From: Sinonovacula constricta
Taxonomy: Eukaryota > Mollusca > Bivalvia > Cardiida > Solecurtidae
Length of the DNA stretch: 64,000 nucleotides
Direction of reading: 5' to 3'
Assembly: GCA_007844125.1 (NCBI GenBank)
Contig: CM017559.1
Location: forward strand, 35,145,260 to 35,209,259
In this document: positions 36,750 through 49,872 of the stretch, in pieces
Layout: the number at the start of each line of letters is the position of its first letter
Position numbering within the stretch: the first letter of the stretch is position 1
The notes under the pieces: generated by a model
Database searches by the model: none
What the model saw: the letters and a program-made list of their open reading frames with translations, nothing else
What the model was told of the DNA's origin: nothing
Made by a program: the position numbers and the translations under genes

Positions 36750-39700
36750 ATGTACTTTTAAGTATAAAAAATAGACGTTGCAAATAAAGCCTTTTATGTT
36801 GACCATCATAATTCTTTGCATTTGCACCATTTATTTCTCTTTGGGAACAAATAGGGCTTATTTCGTCGTGTTTGTGTTCCTGGATGTTACATACATTATT
36901 TTTTTTAGTAATAATAAATTTTATAATATTTAATTAAAAATAATATTTATAATTTTATAATAATAATATAACCAACATTGTAATAACCTTTACCTTAAAA
37001 AACACATAGAGTATAACAACCAATCTAAAACGGAATTTGCATTCATGAAACAAATTAGCATATTAACAAACTTCATCTGAAACGTAACATGTATACTTAC
37101 TCTCAAATAACCATGACTAAACATTGGAAACTAATCAGGGGTTGATTGCTACATAAAACAATAACTTGGTTACAAGAATTTGAAGTGTTTGTATATAAAC
37201 GATTTGCCACTAAAAGGGAAACATTTTTTACGTTTTTTATCATCTGATGCAGTTGTTACATTTTCAATAGCTATTCAGTGTTATTCTAACAAGAACAGAA
37301 AGGAGAGCGACAACCAATTGAACTTTTTGTTTCTGGTAATGGCCAAAAATGAAAGCTGATTTGGTTTTGTGTGTGTTTTTAGTTGTTGTTGTTTGTTGTT
37401 CTGTTGTTGTTTTACCTTTGTACTTTTGATAAAAATACAAGATGGCTCAACAATAAAGGAAAGGCCTTTATTCCTCAAAGTTCTATACATCTGGATATTT
37501 ATACATTTATCAGAGAAAATTTTGACCAGCTCGTTATTGTTTTTAAGTTGTATTAAAAGAACAATTAACGTGAACGTTTCTTATGCCAATAATCATTTTT
37601 CTTTTTCTCTCGAACATTTCAAACATGCATGCTGGAATACTTTTGGCTAATTTAATTTTTTTTGAAATTTACTCATTCCTGGTAAAATTATGTATGAATC
37701 TTCGGCTTCTTTATAGTTAAATGTACTGTTATTATTCGTCTCATAATAATAGAAAATGTAAATGGGCAGCTCTAGTGGATCCGTTTTCTTATTAGCTGTC
37801 ACTTTACTTCGTGCGGGTTTTTGATATATATGTTAAATGACAATATTTGCCGTTCTTAAAACTAATTTATTTAAACAGCTCGTTATTCCATGAAATGAAC
37901 AAAAAAGAGGGCAATCGGTTTTCTTTTTAATTAGAATATTTAGGTTTTATATAGTTCTAAATTATTTATTAACGTTTCTGAAACTCATTGATAAGACAGC
38001 AAAAGAAAAATGGAAACATTTATACGGTGCTGATGATGGTTAGATGTTCTGATAGTCCATTTAGAAAGAAAATAAACTTGTCATCAAATTCCTTAATCAT
38101 AAACTTCAAAACCATGTATTTTTGAAATCTTGATTTTATTTTCCTTAGGACATGGAGTTCTCACTGACATTCTTAATAGGATACACTTTTTAGTGTCATG
38201 TGATATTTTGTCAACTGTAACTATTGTAACTTTTAACCCGAACAATATAAAAAGAACACCGCATTTTTTGTGCTTGAAATATCTTGCATGGAAATATTTA
38301 GGATTTAACTATTATAAAACATAAAATGAAAACGTTTTCTTTTGTTAATTATATGTTTCATTTAATACCTTTTAACACAAATATCGACGGGTCCACATTG
38401 CACACTCCATAAGTACTAAAGCTGACAATGGAATCATTGTGGTTTTTGTGTTGCTGTTTTTGCATATGATAGGAATTTTAATTAATCGATAGATTTCCTC
38501 TATTTATGGCACAGAGAACGAAAGAAAAAAAACATTCATTAACAACAAAAGATAACAACAATGTCCAAAGTACTTAGTCTTAGTTTTCATTCCAGTTCAT
38601 TTATTAGCTTCTTATTATTCACATTATCTTTCGAAAGCCGGGATTATGCGTGACATGTATCTGTTTTGAGAAGACTATCCTACTAAATCTGAAATTAGGA
38701 AACCAATTGGTATTCCCTGAAAAAAAAACTAATTATGTTTACGAACTAACACACAATACGACCAAAAAGAGAATCTACATATATTTTCTGACAATAAGTC
38801 CTCCCACAAACATTGGCACTTTTTCCTCCTTTCAAGCGAGATGTTTCTAAAGTTTTCTTTTAGTAAATGTGTAGAGAATAGAATAATATGTAACGTATAT
38901 TATATTAAAAGATCAAAATGAAACCATATCACTTTTATACAGTTAAGAATGATAAGTTAGGTTATTCCTTAAAGATTAAGTGATGACGCCTCAAAAGTTA
39001 ACATGCATCTCAGATGTATACACACGAAAATTTGTTTTATCTGGTATTTCAGTTATATTGTGGATTGTTAGGCAGTGCAATTTGGGTTTAAGGATATCAT
39101 TACAGAATGCAATAACAATGCACATTACTTTCGTATGTTTGATAGTTAACAAGAAAATGCAAAGAAATATCTCAAAACCAAAACTGAATCAATAACCACC
39201 AATCTAAGCAGTACACGTAGCAATCAAACTTTCATGTCATCATTTTTGTCTACAATAGTAACACACATGAACCTATTCAACAATGATGCGAGACATAAAC
39301 AATAAACCCTAAGCCACTAAGTGGTTGGTGTGTGTTACCTCGTTAACTAGAGGCAAGCTCCAAGTTAATGCACGATTCATTTTGATGCTTCCTGTATTAT
39401 TGTATTTTTGCTTTATTCCCATATTATACAACAATTAAACTCAAATGGCTCAGCACAAATGGCTACACATTTGTAAAATGCTGATTCAAGGATAAAAAAC
39501 GCCATAACGTTACTTTTTGTTTTAACCGTTTTAAATCCAAAATCACAGTGGTATGTACATTACTATTACACACAATTACGAGCGAAAACATCCCCGCATC
39601 ACAGCCAAACAGTATCACCATTTATCATTTTTTTTTATTGAAATCCATCATATAATCGGAAAAAAAAATCAAAAACAGCGCCATTCTTGATTTAAAGCAA

Positions 39701-40175
39701 TGCCTCCTGGCCAGAAACAATTGTTCTTCGAATAAGCTTTGGATTTTTTAATAACAGCTATAAAGTAGTCCGCTATATTGTATTTCAAAATGATAGCAAA
39801 TTTGACATAATTGTGACAAATGGGAGGCTTTTATTGCGTTTCATGTTAAAGCTATTTGGATGGGTTAATCTGTTGCTTTCATGTGCGTTTAGCTCTTGGC
39901 TGCTCTGTGTGATCTGGGATTAAGTTTAATTAATAACCTTTTTATATGTATAAGGTTTGAGTGACCAGTTAATGATTCGTATTTTATGTTCTGAGGTTTC
40001 AATGACAATAGTCTACCAATTCTTTATATTCTAGTTGGATTAGTATCTGCTTAGTATTTTATCCTGATTAGAACCGGGCTAGCTGTAGTTGCAGTTCTAC
40101 ATTTCACACTTTTAGGAAACTTTTATCGCAGACAAGCCTAAAAAACAGGAAAATAATAAATATGTGTAATAGATA
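36750..40175. other. AT-rich stretch, nothing recognised
   Basis: No recognisable coding exon, SINE or tandem array. The open frames at 37281-37490, 37369-37650 and 38980-39195 are low complexity or lack any recognised motif. Confidence 0.5.
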
Positions 40176-40180
40176 ATCAA

Positions 40181-41339
40181 CATTTCACAAGTATACAACA
40201 CAGTAGGTATTATTGTTTCACAAGTATACAACACAGTAGGTATTAATGTTTCACAAGTATACAACACAGTAGGTATTATTGTTTCACAAGTATACAACAC
40301 AGTAGGTATTAATGTTTCACAAGTATACAACACAGTAGGTATTAATGTTTCACAAGTATACAACACAGTAGGTATTATTGTTTCACAAGTATACAACACA
40401 GTAGGTATTATTGTTTCACAAGTATACAACACAGTAGGTATTATTGTTTCACAAGTATACAACACAGTAGGTATTATTGTTTCACAAGTATACAACACAG
40501 TAGGTATTAATGTTCACAAGTATACAACACAGTAGGTATTAATGTTCCACAAGTATACAACACAGTAGGTATTATTGTTTCACAAGTATACAACACAGTA
40601 GGTATTATTGTTTCACAAGTATACAACACAGTAGGTATTAATGTTTCACAAGTATACAACACAGTAGGTATTATTGTTTCACAAGTATACAACACAGTAG
40701 GTATTAATGTTTCACAAGTATACAACACAGTAGGTATTAATGTTTCACAAGTATACAATACAGTAGGTATTATTGTTTCACAAGTATACAACACAGTAGG
40801 TATTATTGTTTCACAAGTATACAACACAGTAGGTATTATTGTTTCACAAGTATACAACACAGTAGGTATTATTGTTTCACAAGTATACAACACAGTAGGT
40901 ATTAATGTTTCACAAGTATACAACACAGTAGGTATTATTGTTTCACAAGTATACAACACAGTAGGTATTAATGTTTCACAAGTATACAACACAGTAGGTA
41001 TTAATGTTTCACAAGTATACAACACAGTAGGTATTAATGTTTCACAAATATACAACACAGTAGGTATTATTGTTTCACAAATATACAACACAGTAGGTAT
41101 TAATGTTCCACAAGTATACAAAACAGTAGGTATTATTGTTTCACAAGTATACAACACAGTAGGTATTATTGTTTCACAAGTATACAACACAGTAGGTATT
41201 ATTGTTTCACAAGTATACAACACAGTAGGTATTAATGTTTCACAAGTATACAACACAGTAGGTATTATTGTTTCACAAGTATACAACACAGTAGGTATTA
41301 ACGTTTCACATGTAAACAACACAGTAGGTATTATTGTTT
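40181..41339. repeat. 33-bp minisatellite, about 35 nearly identical copies
   Basis: Unit of 33 bp: ACAAGTATACAACACAGTAG then GTATTAATGTTTC, with a frequent A/T switch giving ATTATTG or ATTAATG. A one-base deletion near 40512 is the main indel. Since 33 is divisible by three, long frames persist on the minus strand (40507-41322 and 40112-40498, 11-residue unit LYTCETIIPTV), and a plus-strand frame (QVYNTVGINVS) is open as well without an ATG. Both are most simply repeat by-products. High purity suggests recent growth. Confidence 0.97.
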
Positions 41340-41344
41340 AACTG

Positions 41345-42770
41345 ATCAAGTTTAATTTAGAAACAACAAACCAACAATAAAAGACTTAAACAACCATAGA
41401 ATTATAAAACCTCCTAAGATTAACGGCTGGTCGCGAAATAATAGTGTCTGAGATTACTTTATCGCAGTGTATTGCAGTTAATGTCTGCAGATTTTGTACT
41501 TAAGGTCTTTGCCAAACTGTCTATTATGCAAGTAGGAAAGACGTGTAATTTCGCTGACTACTAGGCGTCTCGAAACAAAGTCTCACTTACTTCAGTTTCC
41601 GTCAAATTCCAGACAATGGTTTTCCTATTAAAACACACTTGCTTTTAGTGTAAATTATATAGAACGGCTATATGTATAATATAAACATCTTCATTTCTTT
41701 TGCATGGTGCTGTGTTTGCACAAGCGAATTTCGTGTATATTTGCTTACAGCGGATACACAATCACTTTAATATAGATTTATAACAAAATGTTCATTTTAA
41801 AAAGATGCTTATCAATCGTTATCAAATGTTCCATCAAATTGTTATTTATTCCAACAAATAACTATACTATTCCATATAATTTCAATGCAATGCATTTTTC
41901 TGTGTTAGAACGTAGTTCATATTGTGAAAAGTTAGCTTTATTCTGCCTATTGATGTTATGTTGCTCCATTTTTTACTTTCTAGTGCATGATTTCTTTTGT
42001 TATTTTGACTGTAATTATTAGTATTTTTATGATGACAAAAGTAACAAGTTTGTGTTGTAGGTAGTAAATTGTATGCGAAATATACATGTACATAAATTCA
42101 ATGAAAGCAATTTATTTGTGCAGTTAACGAGAGATTATCGAAATCAATACATCTTAAAATTACATATAACACAATTCTTTTTTGAGCGAGTACTTTGTCT
42201 ACTGATTTACTTTTGTATATATATTTGACGAGCAAAAAAAGAAAATAATTGATAACGTTTGGTTGACATATATGCTAGTATGGCTTCCACAATGTAAGAT
42301 TAGAAGTTTAAAATCCAATTTGCTTGCTCAGATGGCAGTGTAATCAGTGATCAATTAATTTAATAATGAATAACAGTGTCATGTAAAAGTTGATTAAAAA
42401 CGAGTCATGTCTTCACGATTAAATTATTTGTCCATTGACACAAATTGCGATTAATTTATCTTCATATTAAAAAGCATTCACGCCTAGCCCTCATCCGTAT
42501 TTTATGAGTTATTCTTTGCAAACTGACCAATTTTCTAAAAGTAATTAGTAGAAATTTATACACTGGCTTTAATTATGACACATATAATTCTTCAAAACAT
42601 TGTCTTTTTAACAAATTGTCAATTTTCGAACATAAAATTTAGCAACAGAGACATCAGCAAGTTATAAATATGATACAAAATATTTAAACTTATGATATTT
42701 GTTAAATGTTAAAATCATTGATCCATGACTTTAATCCATAACCGATAAGCACCGGCTATTTTGTGGTGTT
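41345..42770. other. AT-rich stretch, nothing recognised
   Basis: The only sizeable frame (41788-42021, plus) is a hydrophobic, cysteine-containing 77-codon sequence without recognised motif and without supporting splice or promoter context. Confidence 0.5.
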
Positions 42771-42776
42771 GTCTTT

Positions 42777-42868
42777 GTGAGTGTGTGTGTTGTGTGTGTT
42801 CGTGCGAGCGTGCGTGCGCGCGCGCGCGTGTGTGTGTTTCCGGACAACCAACGAGGTGAAAAGTATAG

Positions 42869-42941
<73 letters not shown>
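42777..42941. repeat. GT/GC alternating tract plus (AT)n microsatellite
   Basis: GTGTGTGT...CGTGCGTGCGCGCGCGCGCGTG at 42777-42837 is nearly perfect alternating purine-pyrimidine (Z-DNA-prone), followed after 33 bases by about 35 AT units (42872-42941). Overlapping open frames are artefacts. Confidence 0.95.
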
Positions 42942-42944
<3 letters not shown>

Positions 42945-42945
<1 letters not shown>

Positions 42946-44110
42946 TTGGCATGCTTCTCTCTATATATATAATAGGTTTTGTTGAAAAAAGATGCTTAAG
43001 TGTGAACAACAAATCAGGCCATGTCTAAAAGTCACTATGTGGTATCCATATTAACCGGGATTAAACATTGGTTAATAAAAAAATCTCGATATTGCGACAT
43101 CTAAGGCGACGCAAACTGTATGAGTTTAAAATGACACGATAAATATACTTGGAAAGAGATACACTTTTACACTTTCGACTTACTACCTTGTATGCGAGTA
43201 AATAAACGATAACTGCTTGAATGACGCGAACTAGACTATCGGTTACTTTGTTGCCTGCTACATCTTTGTGTAATTACAAACATTGTATTGTTAACATCGG
43301 CATGCTAGATGGCGACGAATATAAATTAATGTCTGCTACTCTTTTAATAATTGCAAGCTACAATTGAAACCGCGGCATACTAAGTTCCTTTCTCTAAAAG
43401 GAGTCCCACCAAACAGCTGCGACTTCCTGAAATTTATATAACACAAGAGGCTCTCCAGAGCAGTGGAAATGATGATTATTACAACAGTGTGTTGCATGTC
43501 TCGTACAACCTTGTGGTCCTTTGTTAGGAGTTTTGTACTTGACATAAGAAATTAAATGTTTGTTTTTTTTAAAAATCTCATTTAGGCGGGATCTTCTTTG
43601 TAGGATGGTCATGTAGCTAGATTTTAATTTTTAAGTCATATTAAAACACTGATAAGTGTAAGACATAAATATATTTCAGAGGCAATCTTGAAACATTTTG
43701 CTGATTGCTTTGAGCGGGTGGGGTGCTTTTCAATTCGACCTAATTACCACTTTTCCAATGAATCGTCATTTTCAATGTAATGTTTTGACGCGATAACCGT
43801 TGCCGTGTTGTTTAACATAACATATATGTTATTTGATATGTACATGTTAGGGCTGCATAAACTACATGTAAACATGTATGTTGAAGCCATTTCCGATTAG
43901 TCTTTAATGTACTGATCCCTCATTTACGAATTTTACAAATGATCTTTTAAAATTTCATTCCAAAGAAGTTTCAGATTATATCGATACAACAATCATTTGC
44001 ATTTACATTTGACATTTAATAGTAAAACAAGGACGTGAATACCAAAAAAATTGGAATTACGTGTATTAGGTAAGATCAAAAGTGACGAAATCTATGATAA
44101 GCTCTTAGAT
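42945..44110. other. No feature recognised
   Basis: AT-rich; the minus-strand frames at 43336-43612 overlap each other and carry no recognised motif. Confidence 0.45.
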
Positions 44111-44129
44111 CCATGCAAACAAAATCCAG

Positions 44130-44290
44130 ACAAAGTTTGTTGATATCAGTTTTCAAAAGACTATGTGTTGTGAAGCATATATATTGCTACCTTCAATGTG
44201 TAAAGCATCGCAAGAACACCTGGCTTGGTATCTCAATCAGTCTTAGTATCCTGACACTAGGCCGACCATTAAAAAAACTACCTCAGATTT
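44130..44290 (-). repeat. SINE body, inverted copy without tRNA head
   Basis: On the minus strand GGTCGGCCTAGTGTCAGGAT, then ACCAAGCCAGGTGTTCTTGC and ACATTGAAGGTAGCAATATA, ending in TTTTGAAAACTGATAT. These match in order the body of the SINE at 60344-60651. The A and B boxes are not present. A plus-strand open frame over it is a shadow. Confidence 0.65.
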
Positions 44291-44939
44291 GCTGAAGAGT
44301 TATTTAGGGAGCTATATAACTACTATTAATTCCCATGCGTGATTGGTAATGGCAGACCGACCAGTTGTGGAACTACATGAACCTTATGTTTGCAATATTT
44401 TTGCTGGCAGCTACCAAATTATGCACAAAGGAGACAGCAGATGACTCACACATAACATACACACAATTTTAACAACAACAAAAATATAAAGATGAGAAGA
44501 AAGACGTTTTAATCACAAAGAAAAGAAAACATAAAAAGAAGAACGTCTTATGAACCACGTTGGAGAGTTGTAAGTCTTTTAAAGGACTATGTTGAGTGTT
44601 AGGAGCTAACAGAAATTCACCCATACTAAGTGTCATAAAATCTCTTGGATAATAGTTTAAAAGGTTCCGATTGGGCATTGAAATGGTTGATATCGCATTG
44701 ATGCATAGCTGTAAACCTATCTTTTTTCATAAAAGAAAAGATGAAATTAAGGCAATGTACTTTTGATTAGTATATATCATTTTTGATTGCAGTAGTAATG
44801 AATTTGGTACTTTGTCAAAATTCTCATCTTCAAACAATCCATCCTAGTATGATCATGCCTTTTTAAATTGCATTTATCCTTATGTAGATTTCTAACAATG
44901 TGTAAAAGTTAATTTTGGGTTGACTGAAGCCTTTTTTCA

Positions 44940-45730
44940 GAAATGAGTCATACTAAGATACAGGCCGAGTAGCTGCGATCAAAATAGGTCAATAACGTCC
45001 AAGAGAGAAAGGTCTTGGTTGCCCTTTTCTCTACAAAATCTTTAATCAACCATTGGCTTAATGTCTCTCTTTGGAATTTCATCATGAGACCAAGGATAAT
45101 CAAGACTATAACCAAAACATTAAACTCATTGGTAGCATAAATGCATAAATATTTGACCAAGTCTTAAATTTGGTTTTCAACAAAAAACAATCGTCTCGAT
45201 CTGACCGAGGTGTAAAGATGGTGTATTTTTGACATTAACATTATTCAATTCAAACGATTATACAGATTCAAGGTGAGATTTACATTTTCTATAAACTTGA
45301 ATAAAAATCATCGGCATGGAAAAGCTTGTTTACCCGCTGATAAAATGATAAAAATAAAAGGGACCAAAAGCTAGATCCTTGTGGTACACCACAAGTGGTT
45401 GTAACTTCGCCCGACGAAACACGAGAAATACCAACTTTTGTTACCCGTCAAAATATAGGACTAAAAACAACTAATAGCATTTAAACACAGACTTCTTGTG
45501 TTTTAATTTTATCAATAGAATACTGATGTTTGATCGTGTCACAAACTTTTTGTAAGTCAAGAAAAAAATAGCCATACTGTTTTGATTAATTTTAAATTAA
45601 GGCAAATGAATTAAGGAAGAAGCAATCTGTAGAAAAGCCATTTCTAAAACAAGACTGAAAATTGTACAGGATCGTCTTAGCATTCAAATAATATTCTACT
45701 TGGTCATTACATTTAAAATAAGTTTATAAT
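44940..45730 (-). pseudogene. Non-LTR retrotransposon (Jockey/CR1-like) reverse transcriptase relic
   Basis: Successive reverse transcriptase blocks occur on the minus strand in changing frames: GFSTDCFFLNS at about 45610-45650, FFLDLQKVCDTIKHQYSIDK at about 45495-45570 (motif A, D-x-x-K-x-x-D-T), CGVPQGSSFWSLLF at about 45350-45395 (GVPQGS motif), FHADDF at about 45305-45325 (catalytic ADD) and ETLSQWLIKDFVEKRATKTF at about 45000-45080 (thumb, QW-x5-K). The order and spacing are right for a non-LTR reverse transcriptase, the frames are broken many times. Assignment to clade is uncertain. No endonuclease domain was found. Confidence 0.75.
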
Positions 45731-46499
45731 ATTACTCAATATAGACAAGGGTCTTAAATAATAAACAACTGTCTAATGATTACTTTTATGCAGAGTACTA
45801 ACTATTCCTTTAAGAGGATCCCATAGTACTTCACCTGAGAAAACGGACAGGTATATTACAAGCGTAACGGAGACCGTATTATAGATGCACTGTTCCTAAT
45901 AAACTTACGATGGATAGCATCTAGTAAATTGACCTTAATTGTATAAGGAATATTCAGAAACTTCAGAATTCCATTTTCCGAAACTAAAACAAAAATGAAA
46001 CACTAAAATCTTCACCTGAAAGGTTAAGCTTTAAGCCGAACACAAGTGATTCACTTTAATCAACTTTAAGGCATTTTCTTAATTTTATTTAACAAGTACC
46101 ATGATGGCTAATAATATTATGGCAAATACATTTGGTTGTTGTGAATAAAATACTGTATTAATTCTTAAAGACAACTTCTAAAAGCTTTTTTCTTATATAA
46201 ATAAATATATTATATTATATAGATTATAATGTATCTATATATTCGAACAAGTTTCATATAAGTCTCTTTAATATTGACTTGCATCTATATAAACAAGCTG
46301 AATAAATATCATATAGTATTAAATTAAGTAAAAAGATATTTAGCTGTATGAAACGTGTCGATGTGATGCAGTTAATGGGGATATTTACTTTTTGATTGCA
46401 TTAGGTGTTATCACACAATGCATTAACATGCAGTATGAAAAAAAATGAAACATAAAAAAGTCCGATAAACGTTGCTGAATATCCCAAAACTCAGGCTCA

Positions 46500-46605
46500 G
46501 GACAAAGGTATCCACATACAGTGTACTGCTAACCCACGCGGTGAAAGGCTGAGCAGTCAGAGGAGTTACAAGTCGGCCACTCTACCACTTTGCCACGGGT
46601 TTCAT
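46500..46605 (-). repeat. Possible tRNA-derived SINE head
   Basis: The minus strand reads GTGGCAAAGTGGTAGAGTGG, which fits an A box (TGGCAAAGTGG), followed by CCGACTTGTAACTCC. The B box is weak (CGTGGGTTAGCAG). It may be a decayed third SINE type. Confidence 0.4.
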
Positions 46606-46609
46606 CTGA

Positions 46610-48295
46610 TTGTATTTGTGAAACGTTTCAATGTAACAAAATGGCGAGGCTGAACTTTCTTAGGTTACATAAGGTTGTATTACAGTGTGAGATGATAAAA
46701 TATAGTAACAGTAGGCTTTTTTATTACCGATTTCAGTTGGCAAAACGAACCCTATGATTTTCTTTACGAAAGACTTCACTGAAAAAGTGTGACAAAAGTG
46801 TAAACAATACATATGTCAGAACAGTTAAGCAAAAGTATATAGATATTTTGTGCGGTTATGCAACAAGCATTAACTATGTTTTCCATTGTATTAGTCTTAT
46901 TACAAATGCACAAAACAAAGTATGAATCTCGGACGTCAAATAGAGAAAAGCCCTTACAACTACCCATCCGGCAATTAAGTACACGGGTAATGTATTCCGT
47001 GTTTTATTTAGACAGTGTTTCTCAACTTGACAATCCCCAGATGGTTTCTTAATTGAATGAATGTCATTTAATTGAAACTGTTTACAATTTACTCCGCACG
47101 TATTCAAACGATTTTATATCTTTATTAAGGCAACCAGAGGGTATTTATTTAGTCCTTATTTAGTCCATAAGCCCTTATGTGTATTTTCATTGTTTATTAT
47201 GACATTCTTCATTTATTTTAATACATTGCTAGCAATAAGGGTGCATTTTAATTAACTATAAGATTCCACCTATGTCCCGGATATTTGAAAGAACTAGCAC
47301 CACTTATGTCACGGATACTTTCAAATTCATTTGTTACAAAGATGTTTAGGATATCCGGCGCTTTTAGACCTTTCCGATGCGTCCACTTCGGAATTGTATA
47401 ATATCTCGTCTCGGTATTTTTCTCATTTTCCCTTTTCCAAACCATATAAAAGCTTTTGTGTAATAATACATCAAGCTTTAATGTAATGCTTTTAAACTCT
47501 AGGGTCATATCAAACTTTAGCATAAATGGACCCGACGTGCTCTTATTTCATCTTTGACAAATGAAGATTTGCATCAAATGTACAAAACAAATTCCAAGAG
47601 CAAATTAATCACCTTATGTTTTACCCAATTGATAACAAATCGAGCTTGAATTGTCCTCAGCTAATTGCATGGACTTTTATGAGTGTTTAAACTGCGACAA
47701 ATACATTATTTTTGTGTAATATTCAGTCTTCGTGTTATGGCATTTGTCAATTTAACCCAATGTAGCCTGTGTACCTGTGTCTGGTGCAGGTTCAGACTTA
47801 TATTGTTGTAATACTGTGTCATTTTATTTTCTATAAAAATAAATGTGCATAAATAGTAATGGCTGGCGTTCATTGCGATAATAGCTTGTTATTTCAAGGA
47901 AGCAATGTAATTACTTATGGTTGATTATATGGCGAATATGTTGTCTTTTATTTAATTAGATATGAATTGTTTTATTTTTTTGGAACAAGCGTCATAACAA
48001 ACTCTTCCATCTGAACATTCAAATGATGCTAATTTTGATTTTACAAGCAAAACCTTCGATTTAATTAAAATGTTAAAATCCTATTTTTAGTTTGAAATCA
48101 TCAAAACGTAGTATTTGCTGATAACTTGTACATCTTTTATAAAAGAAATAAACATAATTATATTTATTTAAATTTTCATGAAGTAAAGTTACTTGCATTG
48201 TACCTGAGTCCGTTAGAGGGTTATTGAAAATGCGAAAAAATGTGACATTTAAACAAATGTTGTTAGTTGTTTGTTTGTTGTCGTTGTTGTTTGTT
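46610..48295. other. No feature recognised
   Basis: Mostly AT-rich. The minus-strand frame 47248-47523 (91 codons, with TETRYYTIPKWTHRKGLKA) has mixed composition but no recognised domain or splice support. Confidence 0.45.
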
Positions 48296-48299
48296 ATGT

Positions 48300-48515
48300 A
48301 AAGGTGGTATCCGACAGTTTGGACCTAAGATTTTCTTCTCAAATAATCAAATAAGTCATTGTTACCTGATATTGTCCTGCAAAAAGCTATTTTTATGCCC
48401 TACATTAATGACAAATGAGGCATAACACCCCCACTTGTCAATAGAAAATAAGTGTTTCGTATCCGAGCCACGCTGCAGTTGCCTATTTTAAACTAAAAAA
48501 AACGTGGACACTAAC
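48300..48515 (+). repeat. Dispersed repeat family R2, partial copy
   Basis: Starts AAGGTGGTATCCGACAGTTT, then CATTGTTACCTGATATTGTC, GAGCCACGCTGCAGTTGCC and TTTTAAACTAAAAAAAACG. Collinear with 12543-12835 (inverted) but lacking the TGACGTC-containing end. Confidence 0.65.
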
Positions 48516-48965
48516 TGTTGAATTCATGCTTTTTTTGTAAATATTTTAAGCTGAAATTCTCATAGTGCTTTTTTATATATTTGGAAATTATGGACATTAC
48601 CCGCGATATATTTGACGGTGTGTACTGTGTAACTATAGAGGAAATGTTATGAACAGTGTTTTCTTAATAAAGGTATAAGTTTATACATTAATTATGCATG
48701 AACCAGGATTTGCCTATTTTTAGATATTACATGTATAAGATATATGCAATCTTTCGGATAAAACTTCTCAATCCTTGTGGTGAAATATTTACAGGTATGG
48801 AAACAAATCAAATGTTTGCGTGTGTTGCAAAGAAACATTAACAAATTACCATTTCAACTCATATTTAATATCCATTTTATATTTCTGATGTACTCGTATT
48901 GAACATATTTTTCTAACAGCTCATCTCCATAGCAAAATGCATTTGTATTAAAGCTGGATTTTATC

Positions 48966-48988
48966 TTTTTTTTTTTTTTTTTTTTTTT
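48966..48988. repeat. Poly(T) run
   Basis: About 23 T in a row, possibly the poly(A) tail of a minus-strand retroposition, but no element body next to it was identified. Confidence 0.85.
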
Positions 48989-49224
48989 GCATTATGTTCA
49001 AGTAATTGACACGCAAATTATTGATCATTGATATCTGACATAATTATAAGTTGTATATCATTACCTTATAAACGTGTTTTGCATTCTTATATCGTTCACA
49101 ATTTATTCCTAAAATGTAAGTAAACTGTTGGCTTTTGGTTGACAAACATCAATATCAATACCAATGTCGACATGGATCGATATATACTCAATGCTAGTAG
49201 TCCGTTATAACGTCGTGTACACAT

Positions 49225-49292
49225 CTCATTTTAGTGTGGCAAATTTAGCAAACTATCTATCTCATTTTAGTGTGGCAAATTTAGCAAACTAT
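49225..49292. repeat. 36-bp tandem duplication beside a SINE
   Basis: CTCATTTTAGTGTGGCAAAT with TTAGCAAACTAT occurs twice with a 36-base period (49225 and 49261) and ends where the SINE begins. Confidence 0.9.
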
Positions 49293-49527
49293 CACCGGAC
49301 CTGGTAGCACAAACGATAGGGCGTCGGCTAACGCTCGAGCAAATATAAGGGTAGTTCCACGACTGACTAGCCCGGTGTTAGGATAATGTGAGTGGGTGTG
49401 GTACATTTATCATGCCAGGTGTTCACGGCATGCTATACACTGTGAAGGCAGCACACTATCTGCTTCAAGCGGACACCGTCTCTAGATAACTGAAAAACTG
49501 TAGGTGGGACGATAAACCCAATATACA
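49293..49527 (+). repeat. tRNA-derived SINE with internal deletion
   Basis: Head ACCGGACCTGGTAGCACAAA..GGGCGTCGGCT, then a jump to AAATATAAGGGTAGTTCCAC, so about 80 bases including the B box are missing relative to 4810 and 60344. The body and 3' end (ACTGTAGGTGGGACGATAAA) are intact. Flanking AGCAAAC at 49283-49289 and 49528-49534 may be the target-site duplication. Without a B box it should not be transcribed by Pol III. Confidence 0.75.
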
Positions 49528-49872
49528 AGCAAACATAGTTTGTCGATAGAAAAATGTCGGTTTAATTCAAACAATATAAAAACGCAATCGAACCTAAAAC
49601 AAACTAATACTGATATTGGCGAAATCTTATGACGAAATATATGAAAAATCGCATGATGCAACGCAGGATTTTAAGAAATTTATTTTAATTATAGTTTGTC
49701 TATACTAGTTTGTTTATGGTTAAACTGACAAGTATATGCGTGTATTTTAAAGACAGAAATGTATAGGCTTATACACATACAATAACATTATAGATCGGTA
49801 AGTTCTATTATGCTAGAACAGTTAGTATTTGTAAATTCTGTTAATGATTGTGTGATACGAATTAAATTTTGT

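Noticed and set aside
40112..41322. Two long minus-strand frames of 11-residue repeats (LYTCETIIPTV)
   Set aside because: They are the direct product of a 33-bp tandem repeat, are broken by a one-base deletion within the array, and the opposite strand is open as well. No promoter, signal peptide or flanking exon supports a gene.
44113..44295. 60-codon plus-strand frame
   Set aside because: Lies on the opposite strand of a SINE body copy.
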